From NCBI GenBank assembly GCA_035275065.1, contig DATENM010000105.1, forward strand, positions 62,001 through 126,000: a stretch of 64,000 nucleotides of DNA, in the 5' to 3' direction. The position numbers and the translations under genes were made by a program. The stretch is from Blastocatellia bacterium. Lineage in GTDB: Bacteria > Acidobacteriota > Blastocatellia > UBA7656. Below, piece by piece: positions 43,664 through 54,448 of the stretch (its first letter is position 1; the number at the start of each line of letters is the position of its first letter). Under the pieces are notes generated by a model. That model worked only from the letters and a program-made list of their open reading frames with translations, had not been told where the DNA came from and searched no databases.

Positions 43664-44221
43664 CTACAGGTTCGCGGGGATGTAAGCCGGCCCCAGGCAG
43701 AGCGGCTGATAGCCGGCGTCTTTGCCGCTTTCGGTGTAATGCGGTGCCCAGCCCGCCGGGTCTTGAAACAAGCGGATGGCGCGAATCCGCTGGTCCGAGC
43801 AGAGATTGAACCAGTGATGCGTGCCGCGCGGCACCGAGATCAAATCGCCGGCTTCGACTTCGATGACCGCCACAGGCCCCGCGCCGGGGTTGATATGAAA
43901 CAGGCCGCGCCCGGCGATGATGAAGCGCACTTCGTCTTCATCGTGCCAGTGCTCGCTCTTGAACTTCGCCAGCATGATTTCGAGCCCGGGCGTCCGCGGG
44001 CTGACGTCAATGACGTCGGCGGTCACATAGCCGCCGCGCGCCTTCAAGGCTTCGATCTCCGCCGCATACGCCTCCAGAATCGCTTCAGCCGGCGCGTCTG
44101 CTGCCACGGCGCGCGAGGTGTCCCATCGCTCATAGGTGATGCCGAGCGTCGCCAGATAAGCAATGATCTCATCGCTGTCGCGCAGCGTGCGGTTTTCGTC
44201 AGGGATGTTCACGATGGCCAT
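43664..44221 (-). CDS. mtnD: Acireductone dioxygenase MtnD
   Basis: A 185-residue cupin that oxidises acireductone to ketomethylthiobutyrate and formate. The metal motif is His91, His93 and Glu97 (H-W-H-D-E-D-E), with a further His at G-T-H-H-W-F (135-136). The start at 44221 is fixed by AGAGGA six bases upstream and gives M-A-I-V-N-I-P. It starts 13 bases after the mtnB stop. The product route depends on the metal bound (iron or nickel), which cannot be read from sequence. Confidence 0.94.
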   Translation of the reverse strand: MAIVNIPDENRTLRDSDEIIAYLATLGITYERWDTSRAVAADAPAEAILEAYAAEIEALKARGGYVTADVIDVSPRTPGLEIMLAKFKSEHWHDEDEVRFIIAGRGLFHINPGAGPVAVIEVEAGDLISVPRGTHHWFNLCSDQRIRAIRLFQDPAGWAPHYTESGKDAGYQPLCLGPAYIPANL

Positions 44222-44234
44222 AGTCGTCCTCTTG

Positions 44235-44864
44235 TCATTCGCCATGCGGGCGATGGCTTCTGCCCGTCACTTCAAGCAGGTATTCGAAAATCTCGACGTG
44301 GCGCTTCGCTTCCGCGAGGTCGCGGCCCCAGGTGTAGAGGCCGTGCCGCCGCAACAAGAAACCGTGCGCCCGCGGGTGCGCTTGCAACGAGGCTTCGACC
44401 GCCTGCGCCAGCCGCGCCATATCTTGCGAGTTATCAATCACCGGCAGCCACTCGCGGTGTTCGTGCGTCGTCACGCCGTCGAGCCCCTTCAACATCTCGT
44501 GGCCTTCAATGGCAATGCCGTCGCGGCTCGCGCCAGAGAGGATATTGCTCCAGACCGAATGCGTGTGCAACACCGCGCCGGCGCCGCGCAGACGGACGAC
44601 GCTCAGATGCAGCAAGGTTTCAGCCGAAGGCCGACCCGTGCCGGCGACGACCTGTGCCGCCGCATCGATTTCAAGGATGTGCTCGGCGGTAAGCTCGCCT
44701 TTGTCAACGCCGCTCGACGTGATGGCCAATCGCAGCGGCGCGCAGCTAGAGACGGCGCTGAAGTTGCCGCTCGTTCCCAGCGCCCAGCCGCGCCCGTAAA
44801 ACGAGCGGCCCACCGTCGCGAGTTCTGTGGCGAGTGCAAGAAAATCTGTTCGCGGCTCTTTCAC
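44235..44864 (-). CDS. mtnB: Methylthioribulose-1-phosphate dehydratase MtnB
   Basis: A 209-residue class-II aldolase-like dehydratase of methionine salvage. G-T-S-G-N-F-S holds the phosphate site (about 30-36), H-T-H-S the zinc pair (about 99-101), and R-R-H-G-L-Y-T-W-G the third zinc His. It is the first of three salvage genes in a row and follows the MHS transporter by 39 bases. The other salvage genes (mtnA, mtnP/mtnN, mtnK) are not in the window. Confidence 0.93.
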   Translation of the reverse strand: MKEPRTDFLALATELATVGRSFYGRGWALGTSGNFSAVSSCAPLRLAITSSGVDKGELTAEHILEIDAAAQVVAGTGRPSAETLLHLSVVRLRGAGAVLHTHSVWSNILSGASRDGIAIEGHEMLKGLDGVTTHEHREWLPVIDNSQDMARLAQAVEASLQAHPRAHGFLLRRHGLYTWGRDLAEAKRHVEIFEYLLEVTGRSHRPHGE

Positions 44865-44903
44865 TGATCCTGCTTACTCCCGGAAAGCGGTTTGCCGACC
44901 CGC

Positions 44904-46451
<1,548 letters not shown>

Positions 46452-46521
46452 CGTTCCCTTAAAGTAAACCAGCGGCCTTGAGTCCGTCCAGCGTCAGCAA
46501 CTTTTAATCAGAAGGCGGGCT

Positions 46522-47718
46522 TCAGCGGCTCGTGCTTGCCCGGGCATAGCCTTCGGCGTCGGCCAGAGCGCGGACGCGCGGCGCGAGGCGCGCATCCAGA
46601 TATTCGTCACGATCAATGTATTCGGGGTAGACGCTCAGGCGCTCGGTCAGCTCGTAGCCGCTCTGCGCGGTGCGTGATGCAAGCTCGGCGATGTGCGGCC
46701 ACGGCTTTTCGGGATTGATGAAATCGATGGTCAGCGGCGAAATGCCGCCCCAGTCGTTCAAGCCGGCCTTCAGTAACGAAGGATACTTTTCGTCCGACAG
46801 GTTGGGCGGCGCCTGCACGTTCATGTCGCGCAAGATCAAGCGCGCCACGGCGAGCGTGCGGGCGTGATCATCGGCGCTCGGCTCCTTATGCAAGCGCATG
46901 GGGATGTCCGGCTTGGCGCGAAAGTTCTGCACGATGACTTCCTGTATGTGGCCGTAGCGGTCTTGTAATTCCCGAATCGCGAAGAGCGCATCGATGCGCT
47001 CGTCGAGGGTTTCGCCGATGCCGATGAGAATGCCTGTGGTGAACGGGATGCGCAGCCGCCCGGCTTCGGCAATCGTCTTCAATCGCAGCGCCGGTCGCTT
47101 GTCGGGCGCGCGGTCGTGCGCGAAGCCCGCGCCGGTCAAGCGCGCGCTGGTGGTTTCGAGCATCAACCCCATGCTGGCATTGAACTCGCGCAGGCGCTCT
47201 AAATCCTTCCGCCCCATCAAGCCGGGGTTGGCATGCGGTAAGAGGCCGGTTTCTGTTAGCACGCGCTCGCACATCGCGGCCAGATAACCGAGCGTCGTGC
47301 GATGGCCGAGCCGCGCCAATGTCTCGCGCATCTCCGGGAAGAGGGCTTCGGGACGGTCGCCGAGACTGAAGAGCGCCTCTTTGCATCCGAGCCGCGCGCC
47401 GGCTTCTGCCACGGCGATCACTTCATCGGGTGTCATGGTGTGCGCTCCCGGTTGATGCGGGTCTTTGCGAAACGTGCAGTAGCCGCAGTAATCGCGGCAG
47501 AGGTTGGTCAGCGGGATGAAGACTTTCTTCGAGTAGGTGACGCGGCGGCCTTTGATCTCATCGCGCATCTGCGCCGCCGCCGCAAGCAACGAATCGTACG
47601 CTTCGCCGTCACCGGCGCGGAGCAACACGCTGGCCCGATCTCGCGTGATCTCGCCTTCGCGCGCCGCGGCCAGCGCTTCGGTAAACGGCATGGTCAACGT
47701 TTGAGAAAGCACTTGCAT
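46522..47718 (-). CDS. cofG: FO synthase subunit CofG
   Basis: A 398-residue radical-SAM enzyme that closes the deazaflavin ring to give FO, the chromophore of F420. The cluster motif is Cys74, Cys78 and Cys81 (C-R-D-Y-C-G-Y-C) preceded by V-T-Y-S-K-K-V-F-I-P-L-T-N, the CofG hallmark. Y-G-H-I-Q-E-V-I-V-Q-N-F and L-N-D-W-G-G-I-S-P-L-T-I-D are also typical. The start is uncertain: ATG 47718 is used; a TTG at 47736 would overlap the preceding stop as TTGA, and ATG 47691 is possible. It is separate from cofH, not fused as in actinobacterial FbiC. Confidence 0.92.
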   Translation of the reverse strand: MQVLSQTLTMPFTEALAAAREGEITRDRASVLLRAGDGEAYDSLLAAAAQMRDEIKGRRVTYSKKVFIPLTNLCRDYCGYCTFRKDPHQPGAHTMTPDEVIAVAEAGARLGCKEALFSLGDRPEALFPEMRETLARLGHRTTLGYLAAMCERVLTETGLLPHANPGLMGRKDLERLREFNASMGLMLETTSARLTGAGFAHDRAPDKRPALRLKTIAEAGRLRIPFTTGILIGIGETLDERIDALFAIRELQDRYGHIQEVIVQNFRAKPDIPMRLHKEPSADDHARTLAVARLILRDMNVQAPPNLSDEKYPSLLKAGLNDWGGISPLTIDFINPEKPWPHIAELASRTAQSGYELTERLSVYPEYIDRDEYLDARLAPRVRALADAEGYARASTSR

Positions 47719-47732
47719 GAGCAACCCGCGAC

Positions 47733-48674
47733 TCAACTGCGGAATGCCGGCATGACTTCTTCGGCAAAGCGGCGTATCGTCGCGTGATCCGCCGGCGTGT
47801 GCGGGATGAGGATGAAATGCGTGACGCCGACTTCGACGAATTGATGGATGCGGTCACGCACCTCCGCCGGCGAGCCGATCAGCAGGCCCGGCGCGATGGC
47901 TTCAATCGGCGCGCCGAACATCGCCGCGCCGCGCGCGATCATCGTCTGCTTCTCTTCTTCGGAATCGGTGATGAAGGTCATGCCGGCCCATGACACTTCG
48001 ATCTCATCAAGGTTGCGCCCCGTGGCCGCGCAATGCTCTTGCAGCACGCCGAGCTTATGACGAAAGAGTTCCGGCGAGCCGAAGGTGTTCCAGATGTCTG
48101 CGTGCTTGGCGATGACTCGCAGCATCAACTGTTCGCCCGAGCCGCCGATCATCAGCGGCGGGCGCGGCTGCTGCAAAGGCTTCGGCTCGCAGTACGCTTC
48201 GACCAGTTGATAATACTTGCCGGCAAACGTCGCCTGCCGTTCGCTCCACAATCGCTTAATGACCTCGCAGGCTTCGTCAACGCGGCGAATGCGCTCGGCG
48301 GTCGTGTAGAAAGGGATGCCGTAAGCCGCATGCTCCATCTCGAACCAGCCGGCGCCGATGCCCATAATCAACCGCCCGCCGCTCGTGTGATCTACGGTCG
48401 CGCCCATCTTGGCAAGCACCGCCGGGTGGCGATAGGTGTTGCCGGTGACCAGGATGCCGATCTGCGCGAGCGAAGTCTCGCCGGCCAGCGCCGCAAGCAT
48501 CGTCCAGCCTTCGTAGCATGGCCCCGACGGGTCGCTCAAGATCGGAAAGAAGTGATCGAAGAGCCAGGCCGTGTCATAGCCGGCGCTGTCAATCAATCGC
48601 CACGCTTCGCGCAGCGCCTCGTAGGTGACATGCTGCGGCGCTGTCTGTACCCCGAACCGGATTCGTTTCGTCAT
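47733..48674 (-). CDS. LLM-class F420-dependent oxidoreductase
   Basis: A 313-residue TIM-barrel protein of the luciferase-like class. The opening R-I-R-F-G-V-Q-T-A, W-L-F-D-H-F-F near 40, and G-R-L-I-M-G-I-G-A-G-W-F near 105 are typical of the F420 branch, as is the P-L-M-I-G-G-S-G motif near 173. It probably reduces or oxidises a small substrate with F420, as cofG starts immediately downstream. It begins four bases before the stop of the PNPOx-like gene at 48671 (ATGA overlap), so translation is coupled. Confidence 0.88.
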   Translation of the reverse strand: MTKRIRFGVQTAPQHVTYEALREAWRLIDSAGYDTAWLFDHFFPILSDPSGPCYEGWTMLAALAGETSLAQIGILVTGNTYRHPAVLAKMGATVDHTSGGRLIMGIGAGWFEMEHAAYGIPFYTTAERIRRVDEACEVIKRLWSERQATFAGKYYQLVEAYCEPKPLQQPRPPLMIGGSGEQLMLRVIAKHADIWNTFGSPELFRHKLGVLQEHCAATGRNLDEIEVSWAGMTFITDSEEEKQTMIARGAAMFGAPIEAIAPGLLIGSPAEVRDRIHQFVEVGVTHFILIPHTPADHATIRRFAEEVMPAFRS

Positions 48675-49129
48675 TGTCTTTCCTCTTCTCTCGCTCCTTG
48701 TTCTGACTTCCAGTGCTTCATGCGCGCCGGGCTGATCTTGATCATCGGGCGCTCGTCAATCGCCATGGCGCGATACTGCGGATACTTGTCGCGCAGCATG
48801 CGGACGGCGCGGGCGTGCTCGTCACTCCCCGGCTGCATGATCGCTGCAAGCCCGGTGACCAGCACATATGCAAGCTTACTCCAGTCGTCCGCATAATCGT
48901 CAATGACCAGGGCGACGTGCGGGTTGCTTTCGATGTTGCGGACGCGCTTCAACTGGCGCGGCGCGACCTGCTTCGGCTTTTCGTCAAGCGGCGAGTAGAA
49001 ATGATGATCATCGAAGACGTAGCAGATGGGAATGACCGCCGGGCGGCCATCTCCGTCCACCGTCGCCAGCCGCGCGACGCGATGGCCACGGATGAATTTG
49101 CCAAGCTGCTGATCGATCACCAAGGCCAT
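48671..49129 (-). CDS. PNPOx-like F420-dependent oxidoreductase (TIGR03668-like)
   Basis: A 152-residue split-barrel protein. F-I-R-G-H-R-V-A-R-L-A-T-V-D and P-A-V-I-P-I-C-Y-V form the first barrel strands; L-K-R-V-R-N-I-E-S-N-P-H-V-A-L-V-I-D-D-Y is the F420-binding-type helix-strand of the TIGR03668 group. The C-terminus holds K-Y-P-Q-Y-R near 116. The gene overlaps the next LLM gene by four bases. In characterised relatives such proteins use F420; here it is inferred from family and neighbours. Confidence 0.82.
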   Translation of the reverse strand: MALVIDQQLGKFIRGHRVARLATVDGDGRPAVIPICYVFDDHHFYSPLDEKPKQVAPRQLKRVRNIESNPHVALVIDDYADDWSKLAYVLVTGLAAIMQPGSDEHARAVRMLRDKYPQYRAMAIDERPMIKISPARMKHWKSEQGAREEERQ

Positions 49130-49135
49130 GATTGC

Positions 49136-50197
49136 TCAGGTCGAGCCGTTTTCCAATGCGCGCCGCAGTTGCAAATACTGATCGTAATCTTTGACGTTGC
49201 GCATGACCGCAACCCATTCGCTTGCGGCCAGCGCCGTGAAGATGGCCGCAAGCTCGCGGTCTGTGCGCGCCGCCGCCGCTCTTTCTTGCCGGCGTAGCTC
49301 TCGGACAGCGCGCCGCTCTCCGAGAGCTTGCCAGAACGCTTGCCAGTAGATGCTGTCGAGACTGAGAGCCGCGCCCAGCAGCTTCAGCCCGAGCCACGCC
49401 AGATGCGCGGCAAACCACGCCGGATCGTGCAGGTTGATCCAGGTCATCAGCAAGCGATTGCGCTCGCTAATCAACCGGACGTGGCGCTGCCGCGCGTCGC
49501 CGAGGGTCGCGCTGCTGACGTGATGGACGACGCTTGCCGGCTCGTACGCGACCGTCCAGCCGCGCTTCCAGGCGCGATAACAGATTTCAACGTCTTCCCA
49601 GTAATTGGGCGCCAGCAATCCGCAGAAGCCGCCGAGCGCCGCGAGCTTGGCCGCATCATAAGCGACATAGCCGCCGCTCGCAAAAAAAGAATAGAAGGGC
49701 GACGCGACTTGCGGCAGCCGCGTCGGCAGAATGTCGTAGTTGAGAAAGACGCGCCAGAAACCGCGCTCGAATAAGCCGAGCTTGCCGGCGCCGTCCAGAA
49801 AGCCCGTGCCCAGACGGTAAGCTTTGCTACACACGGCAAAGACGCGCCCGTCATCGAAGTGGCTGACCAGCGGGGCGATGGCGTCGGCCTCGACGCGCAC
49901 GTCGTTGTTGAGCAGGAAGACGACGTCATGGCGCGCTTCGGAAAAGCCGCGGTTGACAGCGCGCAGGAAGCCGAGATTCTCTGTCAGTGCCACAACGCGC
50001 AGCGAAGATTGGCCGCCATAATTCGCCGCAAGCCAATCACGCGTGTCATCTGTGCTGGCGTCATCCACGACCAGCAATTCAGCCTTGGCACCGTGCCGGT
50101 CGCGGTACCCGTTGATGGCGGCCAGGACGGAGGGCAGGAACTCCGCGAGCAGCCCGCGGCCATTCCAGGTCGGGATAATCACGCTGACGCTGCGCAT
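49136..50197 (-). CDS. Family 2 glycosyltransferase
   Basis: A 353-residue GT-A-type transferase, rhamnosyl/WcaA-like. V-S-V-I-I-P-T-W-N-G opens it; V-V-D-D-A-S-T-D-D-T near 43-52 holds the nucleotide site; L-L-N-N-D-V (about 95-100) takes the place of DxD; and W-E-D-V-E-I-C-Y-R near 197 holds the general base. A C-terminal helix bundle (about 260-320) may attach to the membrane. It lies 12 bases after the LLM gene at 50210 and 6 bases before the PNPOx-like gene. F420-related genes are on both sides, so it may decorate a product or simply ride along. Confidence 0.87.
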   Translation of the reverse strand: MRSVSVIIPTWNGRGLLAEFLPSVLAAINGYRDRHGAKAELLVVDDASTDDTRDWLAANYGGQSSLRVVALTENLGFLRAVNRGFSEARHDVVFLLNNDVRVEADAIAPLVSHFDDGRVFAVCSKAYRLGTGFLDGAGKLGLFERGFWRVFLNYDILPTRLPQVASPFYSFFASGGYVAYDAAKLAALGGFCGLLAPNYWEDVEICYRAWKRGWTVAYEPASVVHHVSSATLGDARQRHVRLISERNRLLMTWINLHDPAWFAAHLAWLGLKLLGAALSLDSIYWQAFWQALGERRAVRELRRQERAAAARTDRELAAIFTALAASEWVAVMRNVKDYDQYLQLRRALENGST

Positions 50198-50209
50198 ATC
50201 AGCCGTCGC

Positions 50210-51130
50210 TTAACGAGAGATTTCGAGCAACCGCTCGATCAGGGCGAGGGCGTCGTCCGTCGTCGCCGATGGATCGAAGCCGATGGCCGTTGGCGAATGA
50301 ATCAAGTGCGTGACGCCGATGTCGCGCAGCCGCTGGATGTCTTCTTTGATCTCCGCGAGCGTGCCCATCATCGGGTGGCGCTCAGGGACGGACTGCTCGA
50401 AGACCATCGTGAAAGCGCGAAAGACGACTTCCATCGGCTCGCGTCCGGCGCGCTCGGCGGTCTCGTGAAATTGCTTGATCATGCCTTCGAGCCATTCGAA
50501 TGACGGCATGCCCGAAGGGTTCCACCCCTGGCCATATTTGACGGCGCGCTCGAAGGTGTACGGGCCGAAGCCGGCGATGTAGATCGGCGGGTGCGGTTTC
50601 TGCACAGGCTTCGGGCCGACCTTGGATTCGGGAATGTGATAGTAGTTGCCGTCGAACGCCACCGGGTCTTTTGTCCAGAGCGCCAGCAGAGCTTCGAGGA
50701 ATTCGTCAGCGCGCGCCCCGCGCCGCTCGAACGGCGTGCCGGCGGCTTGAAATTCGTCACGCGACCAGCCGACGCCGAAGCCGACCAGGGCGCGGCCCTT
50801 CGACAGCAGATCGAGCGTCGCCAGCCGCCGCGCCAGTTGGATCGGCGTGTGATAGCCGAGCACCAGCACGCTCGTGCCCAGCTCGATGGTCGAGGTGTGG
50901 GCGGCGACGAAAGTCAGGGTTTCGATGGGGTCGAGAACGGTCTGGTAAGCTTCGGGCAGCTTGCCGTCGGGCGCGGCGGGGTAAGGCTCCTGCGGGTTGA
51001 GCGGCCAGAGCAAGCGCTCCAACACCCACAGCGAATCATAACCCAGTTCTTCGGCGCGGCGGGCGACGGCGATCAGGCTTTCAGCCGACGCCTGCTGCCC
51101 CAGTTGCGGCAACGACATTCCGATTTTCAT
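50210..51130 (-). CDS. LLM-class F420-dependent oxidoreductase (second copy)
   Basis: A 306-residue luciferase-like protein with M-K-I-G-M-S-L-P-Q-L-G, then L-G-Y-D-S-L-W-V-L-E-R near 30, and G-R-A-L-V-G-F-G-V-G-W-S near 110; the end is I-T/G-V-T-H-L-I-H-S. The start at 51130 is preceded by AAGGAGA 6 bases away; a GTG two codons before is less likely. It is the first gene of the long minus-strand run. It shares the LLM fold with the gene at 47733 but the two differ widely, so the substrates probably differ. Confidence 0.88.
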   Translation of the reverse strand: MKIGMSLPQLGQQASAESLIAVARRAEELGYDSLWVLERLLWPLNPQEPYPAAPDGKLPEAYQTVLDPIETLTFVAAHTSTIELGTSVLVLGYHTPIQLARRLATLDLLSKGRALVGFGVGWSRDEFQAAGTPFERRGARADEFLEALLALWTKDPVAFDGNYYHIPESKVGPKPVQKPHPPIYIAGFGPYTFERAVKYGQGWNPSGMPSFEWLEGMIKQFHETAERAGREPMEVVFRAFTMVFEQSVPERHPMMGTLAEIKEDIQRLRDIGVTHLIHSPTAIGFDPSATTDDALALIERLLEISR

Positions 51131-51342
51131 CGTCACTCTCCTTCAATCAGCGGTCTATGAGGTTATAAAAAGCTTCGCCTCGGAAGTCAACGCGCCCGCG
51201 GGCCGCGCAAAAATAAGAAAATTGCAATTCCTCTTATCTTGACGCATGCGGCGCCGGTCGGATTAAATGGAGGTGCTAGGGAAATCACGCCCCTCTTTTC
51301 GAGAAAAAGAACGTGTAAAAAATCCGTTGGGTGGACTGCTTT

Positions 51343-51684
51343 ATGACGATCTATGAAGACCTTTTAGTTGTCAGCGATCTGTTGCTGATCCTCTGTGGCG
51401 CAACCATGTACTGGTTTTCGCCGCGCCTGCGGCGCAACTGGCTGCTCGGCTATGGCTCGCCGCGCTCGATGGCCAACGACGTTGCCTGGCAGTCGGCGAA
51501 CCGTTTTGCAGGGATGCTGATGAGCATGCTGGCGCTTGTGGCGATGGCGCTGCACGTCACGCTGCTGCCGCTGATTAATAGCCAGGACGCGGCGCAGGCG
51601 CTGGCCGCAGCGGTGGTTTTCGTGCTGCCGTTTTTTGTGATGCTGCTTACAGAAATCTACCTCGCTCGCGTCTTCAGAAGCTAG
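51343..51684 (+). CDS. SdpI/YhfL-family membrane protein
   Basis: A 113-residue three-helix membrane protein. The family loop is G-Y-G-S-P-R-S-M-A-N-D-V-A-W-Q-S-A-N-R-F-A-G between helices 1 and 2 (about 36-58), as in SdpI (immunity protein for the SdpC toxin) and relatives. Nothing of an sdpC-type toxin or SdpR repressor is near, so the role may differ. It starts at ATG 51343; a TTGACG-17-ATTAAA promoter candidate lies at 51239-51267. Confidence 0.75.
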   Translation: MTIYEDLLVVSDLLLILCGATMYWFSPRLRRNWLLGYGSPRSMANDVAWQSANRFAGMLMSMLALVAMALHVTLLPLINSQDAAQALAAAVVFVLPFFVMLLTEIYLARVFRS

Positions 51685-51837
51685 TGTGATGCGCCGGACA
51701 CGGCTGGCCTGATGCCATACGGGGCTCGCTGGGCTCGGAGGCGGCGCGCGCTTGCCTATCGCGCGGCGTTTGAAGCCGCCGCCGCGGCTGTGATAATAAT
51801 TAAAATAGCCCGACACTAGAGCGCGCCGAGAGTCCAT

Positions 51838-52380
51838 ATGGCAAAGACTGCTTTTATGCTGCTCGCCTTTGTGCTGCTGGCTGCGACCTCAGCGGCAGCG
51901 CAAGCTCCGGCGGCGGTCCCGACACCACCGCCCGCCCGTATGCCAACCCCCCGCGATCAAGAACAATCGCACCTGCCCGACGACATGCGCGTCCGCATGG
52001 AGATTGCGCGCGCCGACGCCGAGTACAAGAAAGCGCTCGACGACGCCGATAAGCTGTCGTCGCTTTCAATCGAAGTGGCGCGCGCCTTCCGTGACACAGG
52101 CAAACTGGCCGGCGACGATCTGAAGAAAGTCGGCACGATTGAAAAGCTCGCCAAGCGCATTCTGACGCAGGCCGGCGGCGGCGAAGTGGATGACCACGCC
52201 GAAGACCTTCAGCACAAGCCGCTCAACGACGCGGTCGAACAGATGAGCGCTGCCGCCGACAAGGTGCAGAAATGCGTCAAAGAGCAGACGCGCTTTGTCG
52301 TCTCGGCCACGGTAATCGGCAACGCCAACGATATCATTCATCTCGCCCAGCATATCCGCCGTACCTTGAAAGCAGACTGA
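51838..52380 (+). CDS. Secreted helical hypothetical protein
   Basis: A 180-residue protein with a signal peptide (1-21, ends A-A-A-Q-A). A Pro-rich linker (22-40) precedes helical sequence with R-A-D-A-E-Y-K-K-A-L-D-D-A near 60-72. I recognise no family. Its TGA shares one base with the ATG of the VWFA gene (52378-52382), so both are translated together and may form one periplasmic unit. Confidence 0.7.
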   Translation: MAKTAFMLLAFVLLAATSAAAQAPAAVPTPPPARMPTPRDQEQSHLPDDMRVRMEIARADAEYKKALDDADKLSSLSIEVARAFRDTGKLAGDDLKKVGTIEKLAKRILTQAGGGEVDDHAEDLQHKPLNDAVEQMSAAADKVQKCVKEQTRFVVSATVIGNANDIIHLAQHIRRTLKAD

Positions 52381-53417
52381 TGTTGAGCAAGCGCTGCGAC
52401 CAGCCGAAATCATCAGACGCCCGGCGCGGGCGACCGGCAAGCTGCGCCGCATTGCTGATGCTCGTCGTGCTGCTGGCGCTGCCAGGCTTTAGCGCCGCCG
52501 CGCCGCCGCAAGAGAAGAAGACCCGCGCGACTCAACCGGATAAGCCCGCCGCCGCGCCGCCCGAAGCCGAACAGGATGACGTGGTGACGCTGCGCGCCGA
52601 CCTCGTCGTCGTCAACGTCACGGTGACCGACGCCGCCGGCCAGTACGCGCACGGCCTCAGGGCTAAAGATTTCGCGCTCTTTGAAGACGACGCGGCGCAG
52701 ACGATCAATTCGTTTTCCGCCGAAGAGTCGCCGTTTGCCGCCGCCATCCTGATCGATATGAGCGGCAGCATGGAATACAAGTTCGGCCAGGTGCGCGGCG
52801 CCGCGGCGGCGTTCATCGATCACATCCGCGACGACGATCAAGTGGCGGTCTACGGCTTCAACAACAAGGTGCGGCAGGTTCAGGACTTCACCAACTTGCG
52901 CGACATCGCCGACGCCATATGGGATACGAAAGCCGAAGACCGTACGCGCCTCTACGACTGCATGGACGAAGCGGTGGCGGCGCTCGCGGCGCGCTCGGAA
53001 AAACGCCGCGCCATCCTGCTGATCTCGGACGGCTGGGATAATCTAAGCTCGAAGGCGACCTTCGAGTCGGCCATGAAGCGGGCGCTGGCCGCGGGCATCG
53101 TCGTCTACACCATCGATCTGATTGACGACAACACGCTGATGGGCAGCACGCAGGAAGCGCTGATGCTGCGGCACGGGCGCGGCGAGCTGAAAGAGTTCGC
53201 GGCGCAGACCGGCGGGCGCTACGTCCACACGCCGCAGGGCAACGACCTCGAATCGGCTTTTACCAACATCGTTGACGAGCTGCGTAATCAATACACCCTG
53301 AGCTTCTACCCGACGAACAAGAAACACGATGGACGCTGGCGACGCTTGACGGTCACGGCGCGCGGCAAAGCGCTCAACGTGCGCGCCCGCCGTGGCTATT
53401 ACGCGCCGAAATCCTGA
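52380..53417 (+). CDS. VWFA-related Acidobacterial secreted protein
   Basis: A 345-residue exported protein of the TIGR03436 type. The signal peptide is near 20-42. A short beta domain (about 68-115) has the repeat V-V-V-N-V-T-V-T-D-A-A-G and D-F-A-L-F-E-D. The von Willebrand A domain (about 118-325) has the metal site Asp126-x-Ser128-x-Ser130 (D-M-S-G-S), a Thr in D-R-T-R-L-Y, and I-S-D-G-W-D for the last ligand. The start codon overlaps the previous stop by one base. Such proteins probably bind partners outside the cell; the ligand is not known. Confidence 0.9.
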   Translation: MLSKRCDQPKSSDARRGRPASCAALLMLVVLLALPGFSAAAPPQEKKTRATQPDKPAAAPPEAEQDDVVTLRADLVVVNVTVTDAAGQYAHGLRAKDFALFEDDAAQTINSFSAEESPFAAAILIDMSGSMEYKFGQVRGAAAAFIDHIRDDDQVAVYGFNNKVRQVQDFTNLRDIADAIWDTKAEDRTRLYDCMDEAVAALAARSEKRRAILLISDGWDNLSSKATFESAMKRALAAGIVVYTIDLIDDNTLMGSTQEALMLRHGRGELKEFAAQTGGRYVHTPQGNDLESAFTNIVDELRNQYTLSFYPTNKKHDGRWRRLTVTARGKALNVRARRGYYAPKS

Positions 53418-53436
53418 AGCGAAAGGCGGACACCGG

Positions 53437-54402
53437 ATGCCGCGCCGCGCCAACCCGACCCGACCGCACGACGATCAAGTTATCTCGACGACGAGCTTTC
53501 TTCAAGAACCTGAACCTGCCGGCGACCGGCGGCTGCGCATCGGGCGCACTACGGTCGAAGTCACCAGCCTCGACCGCGTCTACTGGCCGGACGAGGGCTA
53601 TACGAAAGGCGACCTGCTGGCTTACTACCTAGCCGTCGGCAAGACCATGCTGCCTTACCTGAAAGACCGCCCGACGATCCTCAAACGCTACCCGAACGGC
53701 ATTCGCGCGCCGATGTTTTTTCAGCACAACGTCGAAGACGCGCCCGACCTGTTAAAGACGATTGAGTTGCAGAGCGAAGCCGGACGGGCGATCAATTATG
53801 CGGTGTATAGCGATCTGGCGGCGCTCATCTATCTGGTCAACATGGGCACTATCGAGCAGCACCCGTGGCATTCGCGCGTCGGCGATCTGGATCACCCGGA
53901 TTATGTGGTCTTCGACCTCGACCCGCACGGCTCGCCGTTCGCGAACGTCCGTCAGGTGGCGCTGATTTTGCGCGACGTGTTGAAAGCGCTGAAGCTCACC
54001 GGCTATCCAAAGACTTCGGGCTCGGCAGGCATTCACATCTATGTGCCGCTAGTCAGGCGCTATGATTACGAAGTGGTGGCGCGCTTTGCCGAGCAGGTCT
54101 CCGAGCGCGTCGCCGAGCGCGTGCCGCGGATCGCCACGGTCGAGCGCCGGATTGCCGAGCGCAAGAAAGATCAGGTTTACGTAGACTGGCAGCAGAACGC
54201 GCGCGGCAAAGCGGCGGCGGCGGTTTACACGGTGCGCGCCAAAGCGGGAGCCAGCGTTTCAACGCCCATCACCTGGCAAGAGATCGCGCGCGGCTTCGAG
54301 ATCGGCGATTTCACGATCAAGACGGTGCCGCGGCGGCTGGCAAAGAAAGGCGACCTCTGGCGCGACATGTTCAAAAACCGGCAAGCGTTGCCGAAGCTCT
54401 AG
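53437..54402 (+). CDS. Stand-alone LigD-type polymerase/primase domain protein
   Basis: A 321-residue protein with the archaeo-eukaryotic-primase fold of LigD polymerase domains (non-homologous end joining). The metal-binding Asp160 and Asp162 are in V-F-D-L-D-P-H-G. K-T-S-G-S-A-G-I-H (about 192-200) is the nucleotide-binding motif, and V-Y-V-D-W near 253 holds the third Asp. Y-P-N-G near 85 is conserved too. No ligase or 3'-phosphoesterase domain is attached, and no ku gene is in the window. It may fill gaps with ribo- or deoxyribonucleotides during break repair. The start at 53437 is preferred over an ATG that lies within the VWFA gene. Confidence 0.88.
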   Translation: MPRRANPTRPHDDQVISTTSFLQEPEPAGDRRLRIGRTTVEVTSLDRVYWPDEGYTKGDLLAYYLAVGKTMLPYLKDRPTILKRYPNGIRAPMFFQHNVEDAPDLLKTIELQSEAGRAINYAVYSDLAALIYLVNMGTIEQHPWHSRVGDLDHPDYVVFDLDPHGSPFANVRQVALILRDVLKALKLTGYPKTSGSAGIHIYVPLVRRYDYEVVARFAEQVSERVAERVPRIATVERRIAERKKDQVYVDWQQNARGKAAAAVYTVRAKAGASVSTPITWQEIARGFEIGDFTIKTVPRRLAKKGDLWRDMFKNRQALPKL

Positions 54403-54448
54403 CCCAACGGTGGCTGTTCGTTGCTCGACTGTCTTACACGATTGCAGG

